From Brevibacillus borstelensis (GTDB lineage Bacteria; Bacillota; Bacilli; Brevibacillales; Brevibacillaceae): a DNA stretch of 64,000 nucleotides. The DNA is taken from positions 1-64,000 of the forward strand of contig NZ_RHHO01000015.1 in the NCBI RefSeq assembly GCF_003710865.1, written 5' to 3'. The position numbers and the translations under genes are program-made. The notes beneath the pieces are model-generated. The model searched no databases. It worked only from the letters and a program-made list of their open reading frames with translations, and was not told the DNA's origin. Below are positions 1 to 8,767 of the stretch, in pieces (position 1 is the stretch's first letter; every line of letters begins with the position of its first letter).

Positions 1-1
1 C

Positions 2-25
2 AAAAATCTTGACAGACCCAAGTGA
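2..25 (+). CDS. Possible C-terminal tail of an upstream response regulator (partial)
   Basis: Frame 2 reads K-N-L-D-R-P-K and then stops at TGA 23-25. This TGA overlaps the GTG start of the following sensor kinase (GTGA). Bce-type kinases normally follow their response regulator directly, so this is probably the last few codons of that gene. Only seven codons are visible, so the identity is inferred from context alone. Confidence 0.35.
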   Translation, partial: KNLDRPK

Positions 26-1002
26 TCCAGGACAAGAAAGTGACGATCTTCGTGTACACGATGAATACGTTCTTGATCATTTTATTTTATATGCTTTTGC
101 TGGATAGCGCGGAGTATGTATATCCGATCCTGTTGAGCAGTACTCTGCTCATTCTTTATGTAGGCTACGAAGTATACAAATATCATCAATTTGTAAGCGA
201 GATCGAGGACGGAGGGAAGAGTCCGGACTACGCCAAGCATGTCTCGAATCACAAAGACAAGCTTGTTTTTCAGACGCTCTCCAAACTCCATCGTCACTAT
301 AACGCAAGGCTTTATGATAACAAAGTCAAACAGAACAATAAAAATGCCTTGTTTTCACAATGGATCCACAACATGAAAACATCGGTTTCCGTCATCCACC
401 TGGCTTGTGAAATCGGACTTGCGGAAAGAGAAAATGATGAGTATTTGGAAGACATCAAGGAAGAGAATGAAGGATTGAAAAAGAACCTGGAGGAAGCTCT
501 GAACTTGCTTAGAATCGAAGAGTTTTCCAGGGATTTTATCGCTCAGCGCATGCCGTTGAAGCAACTCGTCTATCAAGCCTTGAACGAAAGAAGAAGAGAA
601 ATCAGGTATAAAGGAATCGAACCGATTGTGGATATACCGGAAGAATTTGAAATCTTGACCGATAAAAAATGGGCACAGTATATGCTTGAGCAAGTCCTGT
701 CAAACGCCATCAAGTATTCCATAGCAGAGCGGAGCGAATCAATCATGATTCGCGCAAGAAAAGAACGGGACAAGGTGATTCTATCGATTATTGATGAGGG
801 GATTGGGATTGACGAAAAGGATCTCCATCGCGTATTTGATCCATTTTTTACGGGAGATGGCGGGAGACGGGACAGAAATGCCACAGGAATCGGGCTTTAT
901 ATGGTCAAGCTTATTTCGGATCGATTGGGACATCACATTCACATTCAATCACAAAAGAATAAAGGAACGACGGTCGACATCGGTTTTCTTTCAAAACTGT
1001 AA
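22..1002 (+). CDS. Bce-type intramembrane-sensing histidine kinase
   Basis: Membrane sensor kinase of the family that partners with peptide-antibiotic ABC transporters. Two membrane helices lie at about residues 8-28 and 33-50 with almost no extracellular loop, typical of BceS-like kinases that sense through their transporter. The likely phospho-acceptor is His116 in the WIHNMK motif. ATPase-domain boxes are visible: N box around Asn228, DEGIGID at 258-264, FDPFF near 273 and GIGLYM at 289-294. The 326-residue length fits the family. The GTG start overlaps the stop of an upstream frame, and no earlier in-frame start exists because a TGA lies at 10-12. ABC transporter genes follow. The specific inducer (bacitracin or another peptide) cannot be read from sequence. 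Confidence 0.88.
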   Translation: MIQDKKVTIFVYTMNTFLIILFYMLLLDSAEYVYPILLSSTLLILYVGYEVYKYHQFVSEIEDGGKSPDYAKHVSNHKDKLVFQTLSKLHRHYNARLYDNKVKQNNKNALFSQWIHNMKTSVSVIHLACEIGLAERENDEYLEDIKEENEGLKKNLEEALNLLRIEEFSRDFIAQRMPLKQLVYQALNERRREIRYKGIEPIVDIPEEFEILTDKKWAQYMLEQVLSNAIKYSIAERSESIMIRARKERDKVILSIIDEGIGIDEKDLHRVFDPFFTGDGGRRDRNATGIGLYMVKLISDRLGHHIHIQSQKNKGTTVDIGFLSKL

Positions 1003-1098
1003 GACTTTGAGAGCAAAATCGATATTTTGTTATCCATTCCTCCTATAAACTTCTGCTTAGAACAGAACAAACGTTGCGTATTGGAGGTTTTCTTTCTG

Positions 1099-1857
1099 AT
1101 GGAAGTATTAAAAGTAAATGACCTGTCAAAAGTGTACAACTCGTTTAAAGGAGCCAAAGAAGTTACGGCTTTGCATGGAATAAACCTCAGTGTGAGGAGA
1201 GGCGATTTTGTTGGCATTATGGGGCCGAGCGGTAGCGGCAAAACCACTTTGCTGAATTTGCTGTCTGGTATCGATCAATGCACGTCGGGAGAAATCTTTA
1301 TCGAGGACAAAAACATCACAAACCTGTCGAAGGAGGAAATGGCGCTTTTTCGGAGGCACAGTGTAGGCTACGTATTTCAGGACTTTAACTTGCTGGACAG
1401 CCTGACGATCTCGGAAAACATCTCCCTTCCCTTGATACTGGACAAGATCGACCCGGCAACAATTAACGGAAAAGTTCAGGAGCTTGCAGCATTTTTCGAA
1501 ATCGAGCATATCCAAAATAATTATCCTTATCATATATCGGGTGGACAAAAGCAAAGAGCAGCTGTAGCCAGAGCGTTGATCAATGACCCCGCCATCGTAT
1601 TCGCCGATGAACCGACGGGAAATCTCGATTCAAAATCCTCCAAAAATATTATGAATACGCTGAAAAAGATCAATGAAGAAAGAAACAGCACGGTTTTCAT
1701 GGTCAGTCATGACCCCTTTGCTGCGTCTTTTTGCAAAAGAATCATTTTTATCAAAGATGGAGCGATCAAGATGGAAATCGCATCGAGTGGCGACAGAAAG
1801 GAATTTTTTGACCGCATCCTGGAAGCTGAAAGCATGATTGGGGGAGAGCTCCAATGA
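1099..1857 (+). CDS. Bce-type ABC transporter, ATP-binding subunit
   Basis: ATPase subunit of an antimicrobial-peptide sensing and detoxification transporter, acting on the inner face of the membrane with the permease encoded next. Walker A GPSGSGKTT lies at residues 42-50, signature ISGGQ at 146-150 and Walker B ending in DE at 170-171, with the FADEPTGNLD motif of the MacB/LolD/BceA group. A longer frame opens at 1027, but ATG 1099 has a clean GGAGG at 1083-1087 and gives the usual 252-residue length. It overlaps the permease by ATGA at 1854-1857, showing translational coupling. Expression is presumably induced by the upstream two-component system. Family is certain; the substrate is unknown. 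Confidence 0.93.
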   Translation: MEVLKVNDLSKVYNSFKGAKEVTALHGINLSVRRGDFVGIMGPSGSGKTTLLNLLSGIDQCTSGEIFIEDKNITNLSKEEMALFRRHSVGYVFQDFNLLDSLTISENISLPLILDKIDPATINGKVQELAAFFEIEHIQNNYPYHISGGQKQRAAVARALINDPAIVFADEPTGNLDSKSSKNIMNTLKKINEERNSTVFMVSHDPFAASFCKRIIFIKDGAIKMEIASSGDRKEFFDRILEAESMIGGELQ

Positions 1858-3923
1858 CGTTTTCCGCGATTGTATATAAAAATTTGAAGTACAACCTCGC
1901 CCGTTATATCTCCTTTTATCTCGTAAACAGTTTTATTGTCGCTGTTCTATTTATGTATGGAACCTTGTTTTTTAACGACAGCATCCCGGACAACACGAAA
2001 AGTGTGTTCAATTTTTCGTTTGTGGCGATCGTGCTGTTCTGTATCGTTTTTATCTCCTACACGCAAACGTATTTTGTAAAATTCCGAGGAAAAGAATTTG
2101 GCGTCTATTTGACATTGGGGATGACTGCCAGAGACCTCAAAAAGATGACGCGACGAGAAAATATCATCATTATCTCCATCTCATTGCTAACCGGAATTAC
2201 GGCAGGATTGCTTTTTTCGAGGATGTTTTACCTGATTCTGGGCAAATTGCTGAAAACTATCGAATACAGCATCGGCTTTGATTCTTTTTTGCTGACGATC
2301 GGTGTCTTTTTGCCGATTTATATCATCAGCACATTTTTTACAGAGAGATATTTGACCAAACTGTCCATCATTGAAGTCATTCAATCCAGCTCGAAAAAAG
2401 AAGTAGCCACTGCCAATCCCTTCGTCGGCTTGGTATCTATCCTGTTATTTGGACTAGCCTTGTACCTATTGCCGAAAATTTACACGGATGAAATCTTTGA
2501 TGGTAGCAAGGCGATGCTTGCGCTTTGTGCAATAGTGGTATTAGCTAGTCCATTCTTCATTTTCGGTACATTGATCAGCACATGCCAATTGTTCATTCGT
2601 AAATTTCCGAGGGTGTACAATAACAACTTGCTGGTTCTGTCTAATCTTGCACACCGTTTTTTATCCTACCGGACGATTCTTTACGTGGTTTCCCTCATGG
2701 TGTCACTGGGTGTTTTTCTGATCGGAGTCGGTTACACGATCCATAAAAATACCGTTACATTCAATGATTTGGAGAGACCGTATGACTTCATGTTCGTTGA
2801 AGATGGTATATACAATCATGTTTCGCCAGATGAGATGCGGGAAGTCATTGAAGATAGCGGCGGAAAGATCGAGAAATATGCGGTCTTGGAGTATCTTTCC
2901 TTACCGATTTACAAAATGAAGGATGGCAAAGTGAAAACGGGTGAGCGTACGTATTTCAACGGTGTCCTTGTTAGCGAAAGGAATTACAACAAGCATATGG
3001 CTGCAAACAAGGACGTAAAACAAGGCAGCATGCTGGATGTATTTCTTGATGGCGGAGAGATTCAAACGAAACCTGCTGAAGATGTCATGTTTTTGATGAA
3101 TAAAAAAAGCGTGCAAAGCCCAGGCACATCATTCGATGAGGCGAATATAACAATGAGCTCTTCAGACTTCTTTCGTCAGGTCGACCCTGCCGATGTATTT
3201 ACCGTCTCGAAAGATCGGATTCAAAGTGATATGGCTCAGTTTGCAAATTTAGAGTATACCAATGCGTATTCAACGTATCACATCTATGTAGTCGATGATG
3301 CAGACTATGAAATGATCCGCAGAAAGAGCGGCTATCCCGATACTTCCAAGTATCATTTGATCAACCTCGCCAGCGGTGATAAAAACAAGATATTTGCTGA
3401 GATGCTCCGCACTTTGCGGGAAGCGAATCACGCTGATGAGTCCATCTGGAAGGACAAAACCTTTTTGGGTGGACCGAAAAACGAAAGGACCTTGCTGGAA
3501 GCATATCGCCCTTTCTCCAAGGCCGAGAAAGTAGAAATAGATGTACAAATAAATGGCGTCTTTTACTTCTCCATGGCGTTTTTGGGAGCGTTGCTCCTGA
3601 TCTCCTCAAGTATTGTGCTGTTCTATAAAATTGTTACAGATATTGCGGAAGAAACGCAGAGAATCACGATACTGAGAAAAATCGGGATCACCAACCGCGA
3701 GATGACGCAAAATCTGACGAAACAGTTGAAATTGATCTTTTCGGTACCAGCCATCTTTGGTGTTGCTATGGCTTTGTACTATATCGCATTGGTGAATACC
3801 AACTACTCAAAAATCCATTATACGATGCTGCAGGCGTTGTATGTGGTGGCCGTGTACCTTTTCTTGCAGGTTCTTTTTTACTTCGGGTTAAAGAGAAAGT
3901 ATCTTTCCAGTCTAAACGACTAG
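1854..3923 (+). CDS. Bce-type ABC transporter permease
   Basis: Large FtsX-domain permease of the BceB class, 689 residues. Hydrophobic segments form an N-terminal group (about residues 15-300), then a long hydrophilic stretch (about 300-570), then the last helices. This matches the ten-helix layout with a big extracellular domain after helix seven or eight, which binds peptide antibiotics and signals to the kinase. It is somewhat longer than the 620-650 residues usual for the family. The start overlaps the ATPase stop by four bases. A strong terminator follows at 3955-4003, closing the operon. Substrate specificity cannot be assigned. Confidence 0.92.
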   Translation: MTFSAIVYKNLKYNLARYISFYLVNSFIVAVLFMYGTLFFNDSIPDNTKSVFNFSFVAIVLFCIVFISYTQTYFVKFRGKEFGVYLTLGMTARDLKKMTRRENIIIISISLLTGITAGLLFSRMFYLILGKLLKTIEYSIGFDSFLLTIGVFLPIYIISTFFTERYLTKLSIIEVIQSSSKKEVATANPFVGLVSILLFGLALYLLPKIYTDEIFDGSKAMLALCAIVVLASPFFIFGTLISTCQLFIRKFPRVYNNNLLVLSNLAHRFLSYRTILYVVSLMVSLGVFLIGVGYTIHKNTVTFNDLERPYDFMFVEDGIYNHVSPDEMREVIEDSGGKIEKYAVLEYLSLPIYKMKDGKVKTGERTYFNGVLVSERNYNKHMAANKDVKQGSMLDVFLDGGEIQTKPAEDVMFLMNKKSVQSPGTSFDEANITMSSSDFFRQVDPADVFTVSKDRIQSDMAQFANLEYTNAYSTYHIYVVDDADYEMIRRKSGYPDTSKYHLINLASGDKNKIFAEMLRTLREANHADESIWKDKTFLGGPKNERTLLEAYRPFSKAEKVEIDVQINGVFYFSMAFLGALLLISSSIVLFYKIVTDIAEETQRITILRKIGITNREMTQNLTKQLKLIFSVPAIFGVAMALYYIALVNTNYSKIHYTMLQALYVVAVYLFLQVLFYFGLKRKYLSSLND

Positions 3924-3954
3924 TCAAATTCTGCCGTTCTGGCTGCCTGAAGAA

Positions 3955-4003
3955 GGCTCTTTCAACTTTCCAGCGTGAATGAAAGTTGAAAGAGTCTCTT
4001 GCT
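3955..4003 (+). terminator. Terminator after the Bce-type operon
   Basis: An inverted repeat pairs 3955-3970 with 3981-3996 (about 16 bp with one G-U pair) around a 10-base loop, followed by TCTCTTGCTT. It lies 30 bases past the permease stop. Confidence 0.75.
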
Positions 4004-4412
4004 TATCTGCACTCTTCCTGTTCCCAAATAGCCAAGAGGGGTTCCTTACATCACCATGATTTGGTATGGGACTGCCTTTTTCCTATAGACAAGTGGAAAC
4101 GAGAATGGTAGAAAAGAGAGAATAAGCAAGTCCTTTCGTTCAACGGGAGAGGGAAAGAGAAATAAATCCTGAGAAATTATCATAAGATGCAAGATGGCGT
4201 GAGCTTGAAGCCGGTTCCTCCTGTAGGGTCATTTACTCGGTCAAGTAGTCCGAATATTCAATTTTGCAGAAAGAAGGTGAAGCTTATGGATACACACGTG
4301 ATGCCCGTCTTCGGACAATGGATGGCATTCGCACAATCTCCCCCTTATGCGTCCTGAAGAGGACAACCGAAAATAGGGGCTGACCACCCCAACACAACAG
4401 GGGGAACCAATC
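4004..4412 (+). other. Long non-coding leader region before the YczE-type gene
   Basis: About 400 bases without a recognised long gene. It is purine-rich near 4105-4165. The only coding-like item is a 23-codon frame at 4286-4357 with a ribosome-binding-site-like GAAGGTGA just before it. No known riboswitch class was recognised. The region may be the 5' leader of the following membrane protein gene, which starts at 4413 behind AGGGGGAA. Confidence 0.4.
4286..4357 (+). CDS. Possible 23-residue leader peptide
   Basis: ATG at 4286 is preceded at about six bases by GAAGGTGA and runs 23 codons to TGA 4355-4357. The product (MDTHVMPVFG..., ending PPYAS) resembles no family known to me. Its position 55 bases upstream of the YczE-type gene suggests a leader peptide, but a chance open frame is equally possible. 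Confidence 0.25.
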   Translation: MDTHVMPVFGQWMAFAQSPPYAS

Positions 4413-5063
4413 ATGATAAAGAAGTTTTTTTCAAGCCCGGTAACGGTTCAGTATGCCGTTTTCATGCTGGGCCTGGCTGTGATGGGCTTTGGAATCGGGA
4501 TGATGATCGAAGCGAAACTCGGTGTGGCTCCGTGGGATACATTGCACATTGGATTGCAAAAGACATTTGGACTGACCATCGGCAGTTGGTCGCAAATCGT
4601 TGGAGCGCTCATCATACTCGCGTCTTACGTAATCGGAAAGATCAGGCCAAACGTGGGCATGTTTTTAAACATGTTTTTCTTCGGGCTGTTCATTGACTTA
4701 TTCTTGTGGCTGGAATGGATTCCTACCGGAGAAACCTTGACGGAGCGCGTCGTCTTGTTCGCGGGCGGGCTTCTGATCTATACGTTCGGAACAGGGATGT
4801 ACATTTCGCCGCGAATCGGGGCCGGACCCCGCGACAGCTTTATGCTGGCGCTGCATGAACGAATGGGCTGGGGGATCGGCAAAGTCAGGGTCGGGATCGA
4901 ATGTACAGTTGCGCTCGTGGGCTTTCTCTTGGGAGGGCCGGTTTCGATCGGTACACTGGTGACGGCAGTAGCGATCGGGCCGTTGATCAAGCAGTTTATC
5001 CCGATGTGGGAGCGAATGATGGCCGTCCCGTACGGAAGAGCGCCAAAGAAAACAGCGGTTTAA
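4413..5063 (+). CDS. YczE/YitT-type integral membrane protein
   Basis: 216-residue membrane protein with about five hydrophobic segments. The N-terminal MGFGIGMMIEAKLGVAPWDT region and later GPRDSFM are typical of the YczE/YyaS family of uncharacterised Bacillus membrane proteins. In Bacillus, YczE is linked to surfactin and polyketide production through an unknown mechanism; no role can be assigned here. The ATG follows AGGGGGAACCAATC. The gene stands alone between a long leader and a terminator at 5077. Confidence 0.85.
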   Translation: MIKKFFSSPVTVQYAVFMLGLAVMGFGIGMMIEAKLGVAPWDTLHIGLQKTFGLTIGSWSQIVGALIILASYVIGKIRPNVGMFLNMFFFGLFIDLFLWLEWIPTGETLTERVVLFAGGLLIYTFGTGMYISPRIGAGPRDSFMLALHERMGWGIGKVRVGIECTVALVGFLLGGPVSIGTLVTAVAIGPLIKQFIPMWERMMAVPYGRAPKKTAV

Positions 5064-5076
5064 CCTGGCACAAAGC

Positions 5077-5118
5077 AAAACCACCACGCAAGCATTTCGT
5101 TTCCGTGGTGGTTTTTTT
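5077..5118 (+). terminator. Intrinsic terminator after YczE-type gene
   Basis: AAACCACCACG (5078-5088) pairs with CGTGGTGGTTT (5104-5114) and continues into a T-run. Perfect 11-bp stem. Confidence 0.9.
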
Positions 5119-5155
5119 AAAAATACGGTTTGATGGTCGAAAGGAGAGATGTACG

Positions 5156-5908
5156 ATGAAAGTGGCAGCACTTTATGACATCCATGGCAATTTGCCAGCC
5201 CTACACGCTGTGTTGGATGAGCTTGAAGACGTGAAACCGGACTTGCTTGTCATTGGGGGAGATATCGTCTCTGGGCCAATGCCTGCACAGACGCTCGAGC
5301 GTCTTTTCCGGCTGGAAACAAAGGTCCGCTTCATACGTGGCAACTGTGATCGCGAAGTCGTCATGGCTTTTGACGGTGAGCCGCTTCGTCCCGGAATGTC
5401 AGCGAAGGGGCGTGAAAAGACGGAATGGGTCGCCAAACAGTTGACACGCGCTCAGCGCGATTTTTTGTCGCAGATGCCGCAACTGTTTGTCCAATATATC
5501 GAAGGGATTGGGGAGGTATTGTTCTGTCATGCGACCCCGCATAGCGACGAGGTGATTTTTACACCGCTCACGCAGCAGGAAAGGCTGGACGCTATCTTTC
5601 AGGGAGTTGAGCAAGGAACGGTTGTTTGCGGGCACACGCATATTCAGTTTGAACTGCTTGCCGGAAAAACTCGCGTCATCAATGCAGGAAGCGTGGGTAT
5701 GCCCTATGCCGACCAGCCCGGTGCCTATTGGCTGCTGCTTGGCCCGAACGGATGCGAGTTTCGGCGGACGGCTTACGACGTAGAAGCGGCCGCAAGCGAA
5801 ATTAGAAGAAGTGACGATCCACAAGCCCATGAGTTCGCAGAGGAGAATGTCGTCCAGGTCCCCACGGCTGCTCAAGCAATGGAAGTGTTTGAGCGTATGT
5901 CTGGATAG
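5156..5908 (+). CDS. Calcineurin-like metallophosphoesterase
   Basis: 250-residue cytoplasmic phosphoesterase of the YfcE/Metallophos_2 group. Metal-binding motifs appear in order: D8-x-H10 (YDIHGN), GGDIVSGP near 38-45, GNCD near residue 64, a central His in FCHATPH and GHTH near 160. This supports hydrolysis of a phosphoester or phosphodiester with two metal ions; the substrate is unknown. The frame opens far upstream at 4901, overlapping the previous gene, but ATG 5156 is preceded by AAGGAGAGATG and gives the DIHGN motif its normal position at the N terminus. A truncated HAD gene follows only 34 bases downstream. Confidence 0.9.
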   Translation: MKVAALYDIHGNLPALHAVLDELEDVKPDLLVIGGDIVSGPMPAQTLERLFRLETKVRFIRGNCDREVVMAFDGEPLRPGMSAKGREKTEWVAKQLTRAQRDFLSQMPQLFVQYIEGIGEVLFCHATPHSDEVIFTPLTQQERLDAIFQGVEQGTVVCGHTHIQFELLAGKTRVINAGSVGMPYADQPGAYWLLLGPNGCEFRRTAYDVEAAASEIRRSDDPQAHEFAEENVVQVPTAAQAMEVFERMSG

Positions 5909-5942
5909 CCGCTTTTTTAGCGAGGCATGAAAGCGCAAAGGG

Positions 5943-6260
5943 GTGTGTCCGGCGCTGCACATTGAGCATTTTTTCGATAAGGCATTGATATCGGAATGGG
6001 AAGGGCTGCAAAAGCCAGACCCGGCGATTTTTCTTCGGGCGCTTGCAAAGCTTGGCGTTCCGGCAGAAGATGCTCTATTTGTAGGGGATCATCCGGAGAA
6101 CGATGTCAGAGCCAGCCGGGCTGTCGGAATGAAGGCGGTTTGGAAGAGAAATGAACAGTTTGAAACTGTAGCAGAGGCGGATGCTGTCATTGACGATTTG
6201 GGGGAGCTAATCCATATTGTATGGCACGATCATGTTCACCCCTTATTTCCGTATAGATGA
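5943..6260 (+). pseudogene. C-terminal remnant of a HAD-superfamily hydrolase
   Basis: The frame encodes the last third of a YjjG-like HAD phosphatase. HFFDKALISE is followed by KPDPAIF (motif III Lys) and FVGDHPENDV (motif IV Asp pair), then the usual AVWKRN end. The N-terminal part with the nucleophile DxD motif and cap is missing, and only 34 bases separate it from the preceding gene, so about 110 codons are lost. A GTG at 5943 could start a 105-residue product, but it would lack the catalytic aspartate and be inactive. It is interpreted as a deletion remnant. Confidence 0.75.
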
Positions 6261-6314
6261 TCACAAACGCCCAACCCTGCATTTGACATGCTGCCCCCTC
6301 CCATCAGGGGAAAC

Positions 6315-6929
6315 CTATTCTTCCTGACGAGGGGGCTGGAGCATGCTTTGCAGCGCTTTTCCAAATAAATCGGGAGGAGCGGCGTTTTCCACAATAGAAG
6401 AAAAGATAGCCATGCCATTTTCCAGCGACAATAGAGTCCACGCCATTTCTTCCGCAGATAAAGACGCCTCGCAATGCTCCTTTGCCATCATTTCCTCGAT
6501 TGTCTTTGAGAGTTGTTCTGCCGATTCCAAGATCATGCTCGACCACTTCTGGCGAACCGATTCCTCTCGCATCGCATATAAAAGAAATTCCATGTTCAGC
6601 ATGCTCCAGGTCCGGGTTTGCTGTCTGGCTGAATGGAAATAGCGGTTCATCGTCTCATGAAAATGCTCAAGTGAAGGCTGTTGGCTAATAATTTTATGGA
6701 TAGTGTGCACATGCAATTTCATTTGCTGTTCCAATATAGCAAGAAACAGCTCTTCCTTGGACTGAAAATGGGCGTAAACGGCTCCTTTGCTAAACCCGGC
6801 AAACTCCGCGATTTTATCGACAGAGGCCCCGTGAAAACCGAGCTGGGCAAAAGTCTTCGCTGCCGATTCCAGAAGCAATTGCCGTGTTTCCTGCTTGCGC
6901 TCCTCTTGGGTCAATCGTCGTCTCGTCAC
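6315..6929 (-). CDS. TetR/AcrR-family transcriptional regulator
   Basis: 204-residue DNA-binding repressor. The N-terminal TetR helix-turn-helix is clear (ASVDKIAEFAGFSKGAVYAHF, about residues 34-54), followed by FQSKEELF; the rest is a helical ligand domain of unknown specificity. An ATG at 6962 would add 11 residues but has no ribosome binding site. The GTG at 6929 has AAGGAAGG about eight bases upstream, so it is preferred. An A/T-rich imperfect dyad (ATACTA...TTAGTAT) lies just upstream at about 6961-6990 and may be its own operator. No divergent target is obvious apart from ctaB, 270 bases away. Confidence 0.9.
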   Translation of the reverse strand: MTRRRLTQEERKQETRQLLLESAAKTFAQLGFHGASVDKIAEFAGFSKGAVYAHFQSKEELFLAILEQQMKLHVHTIHKIISQQPSLEHFHETMNRYFHSARQQTRTWSMLNMEFLLYAMREESVRQKWSSMILESAEQLSKTIEEMMAKEHCEASLSAEEMAWTLLSLENGMAIFSSIVENAAPPDLFGKALQSMLQPPRQEE

Positions 6930-6960
6930 CGCTCGTCCTTCCTTTCTTGACTGCCGTCCC

Positions 6961-6992
6961 ATATACTATTAATATACCGATTAGTATGTAAA
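6961..6992 (-). promoter_or_regulatory. Possible promoter/operator of the TetR regulator
   Basis: An A/T-rich stretch with imperfect dyads (ATACTATTAATATACCGATT then AGTATG) sits directly before the repressor. On the minus strand, TTTACA and TAGTAT are spaced like a promoter. Autoregulation is an inference. Confidence 0.35.
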
Positions 6993-7202
6993 TTCCAATG
7001 AGTATATAAGGAAACATCTGTATTTTTCTACTTTAAATCGTTATTTGCAGCGTCTTTCGGGATAGTCATTTCCCATTTGGCAGGTACTGGTGTGTGCCAA
7101 TTGTTTGAACTCGCAACATAATGAATGATAAATTGATATACTAGGTAGGAGTAAAAAGAGCTGGTCACATTTCGGGTAGATTAGAAAAGGAAGATAGGGA
7201 AA

Positions 7203-8147
7203 ATGCAAAAGGACGAAAAAATCGATACGAACATACAACAAGCCCTCTCAACGGCTCCGAAACAGACATTGTCAAAGATTTTGGCGCAAACCGTGAAGAC
7301 GGGGATTATCAAGTCGAATTTGATTCCGATGTTTGCGGGATTGACATTGGCCTTATATACGTACAAGATCAGCCCGTTTGAAAAGCTTCCGGAAATCATC
7401 TTGGCTTTCGTCGGTTCGAGTCTGGTAATGGGGGCGGCGGGGGCTTTTAATAACCTGTATGACCGCGACATTGACTCTGTGATGGAGAGGACCAAAAACA
7501 GACCTACTGTAACAGGGGAAATAGAGCCGAAGACGGTATTGTGGCTGGGGATTGTCATGACGATCCTGGGACTGGCGGCTCTCGCATGGACTACTCCGCT
7601 TGCGGCATTGCTGGGGTTTTTGGGACTGTTTTTTTATGTCGTCCCTTATACGATGTGGACGAAACGAAGGACGATCTACAATACAGAGGTGGGAAGCATC
7701 TCTGGAGCAGCTCCTCCGCTCATCGGGTGGGCAGCGATTCATCCGGATATCACGCATCCGGCGATCCTGGGCCTCTTTGTGATCATGGTAATTTGGCAAA
7801 TGCCCCATTTCTATGCAATCGCGATCCGCAAGCACGATGAGTACAAGGCAGCGAAGGTTCCCATGCTGCCTGTAGTCAAGGGCGTCCGCAGAACCTATAT
7901 CCAAACGAATGTGTATTTGGTCGTATTGATCGCGACCAGCTTTCTGCTTGGCTCGCTTAGCCTCGGACTGATGCTGGTGGCTCTTTTGTTGAGTGTCGCA
8001 TGGCTGATTTTAAGTGTGTATGGCTATAAAAAAATGGACCCGGAGAAGTGGGCAAAATCGCTGTTCCTGTTTTCACTGCTGCACATGACCGTCTTGTTTT
8101 CTACCGTGATTCTCTATTCGCTGGTGGGCGTCTTTCTGGAATTGTAA
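7203..8147 (+). CDS. ctaB: Protoheme IX farnesyltransferase (heme O synthase)
   Basis: UbiA-family membrane prenyltransferase that attaches a farnesyl group to heme B to make heme O for terminal oxidases. The prenyl-diphosphate/Mg motif N83-x3-D87-x3-D91 (NNLYDRDID) is intact, as is the second conserved region YTMWTKR. The 314-residue length and about nine membrane segments match the family. ATG 7203 follows AGGAAGATAGGG. No other cytochrome oxidase gene is next to it in this window, so it appears as a single gene, unlike operons where it sits with ctaA or ctaC-F. Confidence 0.96.
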   Translation: MQKDEKIDTNIQQALSTAPKQTLSKILAQTVKTGIIKSNLIPMFAGLTLALYTYKISPFEKLPEIILAFVGSSLVMGAAGAFNNLYDRDIDSVMERTKNRPTVTGEIEPKTVLWLGIVMTILGLAALAWTTPLAALLGFLGLFFYVVPYTMWTKRRTIYNTEVGSISGAAPPLIGWAAIHPDITHPAILGLFVIMVIWQMPHFYAIAIRKHDEYKAAKVPMLPVVKGVRRTYIQTNVYLVVLIATSFLLGSLSLGLMLVALLLSVAWLILSVYGYKKMDPEKWAKSLFLFSLLHMTVLFSTVILYSLVGVFLEL

Positions 8148-8412
8148 GCATACCAGTCCGACAAATTCATATGTTGGCGGGTATTCGCAATGGCAAAGGC
8201 AGGCTCTGAAAAGGGGCTGTCTTTTTCTATTCCCGGATAAAAATTGAGCTGCCCGATATAAAGAGAAGGACTTAGGCAGCAGAATGGACAAATAGTAAGT
8301 ATTCCCTGGCGGACTGCAACTATGGAAGGCAGCGGCTGCGCGAGCAACATGCCAGAGGGGATGCAAAAGAGTGGCTGATTCCCCCAGGCCAAATCCGCGC
8401 CCTTGATGGTTC

Positions 8413-8450
8413 GGCACAAGCCGTCGTACCAAAGCTGGGCGGCTTGTGCC
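8413..8450. repeat. Perfect 11-bp inverted repeat
   Basis: GGCACAAGCCG at 8413-8423 pairs with CGGCTTGTGCC at 8440-8450. It lies 30 bases past the stop of the 55-codon minus frame, so it may be a factor-dependent end or 3' stem for that transcript. No U-tract is present. Confidence 0.5.
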
Positions 8451-8480
8451 TGTAGCCTTTCGTACAAGAGGCTGGATCGC

Positions 8481-8648
8481 CTATTTCGGCGCTTCTTTTC
8501 CCGCATCCTCGGATTCTTTGTCCAGATTGGTCCGAATGCCAATGATTGGACCTTGGGGAGGCGGGGCGATCACGCGGTCGGTCAACTGTTTAAAATCGGG
8601 CAAATGGTCCTCGCGGTGTGTGTCGATGGGGAACAATCCTCCTTTCAT
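8481..8648 (-). CDS. Hypothetical 55-residue protein
   Basis: A minus-strand frame from ATG 8648 to TAG 8481-8483 encodes a hydrophilic 55-residue product containing FPIDTHREDHLPDF and PPPQGPIIGIRTNLDKE. The composition (acidic and basic mix, Pro-Gly turn, few rare residues) looks like a genuine soluble protein. No clear ribosome binding site precedes the ATG; a strong AAAGGAGG lies just inside the frame, so the true start may be downstream and non-standard. I do not recognise the family. Confidence 0.4.
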   Translation of the reverse strand: MKGGLFPIDTHREDHLPDFKQLTDRVIAPPPQGPIIGIRTNLDKESEDAGKEAPK

Positions 8649-8767
8649 GTATGGACAATGAATTTGGACTTAGTATATCCAAAGCAAGGCTGTCCATTTA
8701 GAACAAAGGGAGAGTAGCTGGATTGTCGGTCTTCTTGTGGGGGCCAGTTAAGTACGGGAGGAAGACA

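Larger units (their letters stand above)
8148..8767. other. 620-base region largely without recognisable genes
   Basis: No open frame over 60 codons here reads like a protein family. The region holds an 11-bp perfect inverted repeat with a 16-base loop (8413-8423 and 8440-8450) without a T-run on either strand, and a 55-codon minus-strand frame at 8481-8648 annotated separately. The rest may be decayed coding sequence. Confidence 0.4.

Noticed and set aside
8148-8480. Decayed gene after ctaB
   Set aside because: Frames of up to 142 codons on the minus strand show no motif or consistent codon use.
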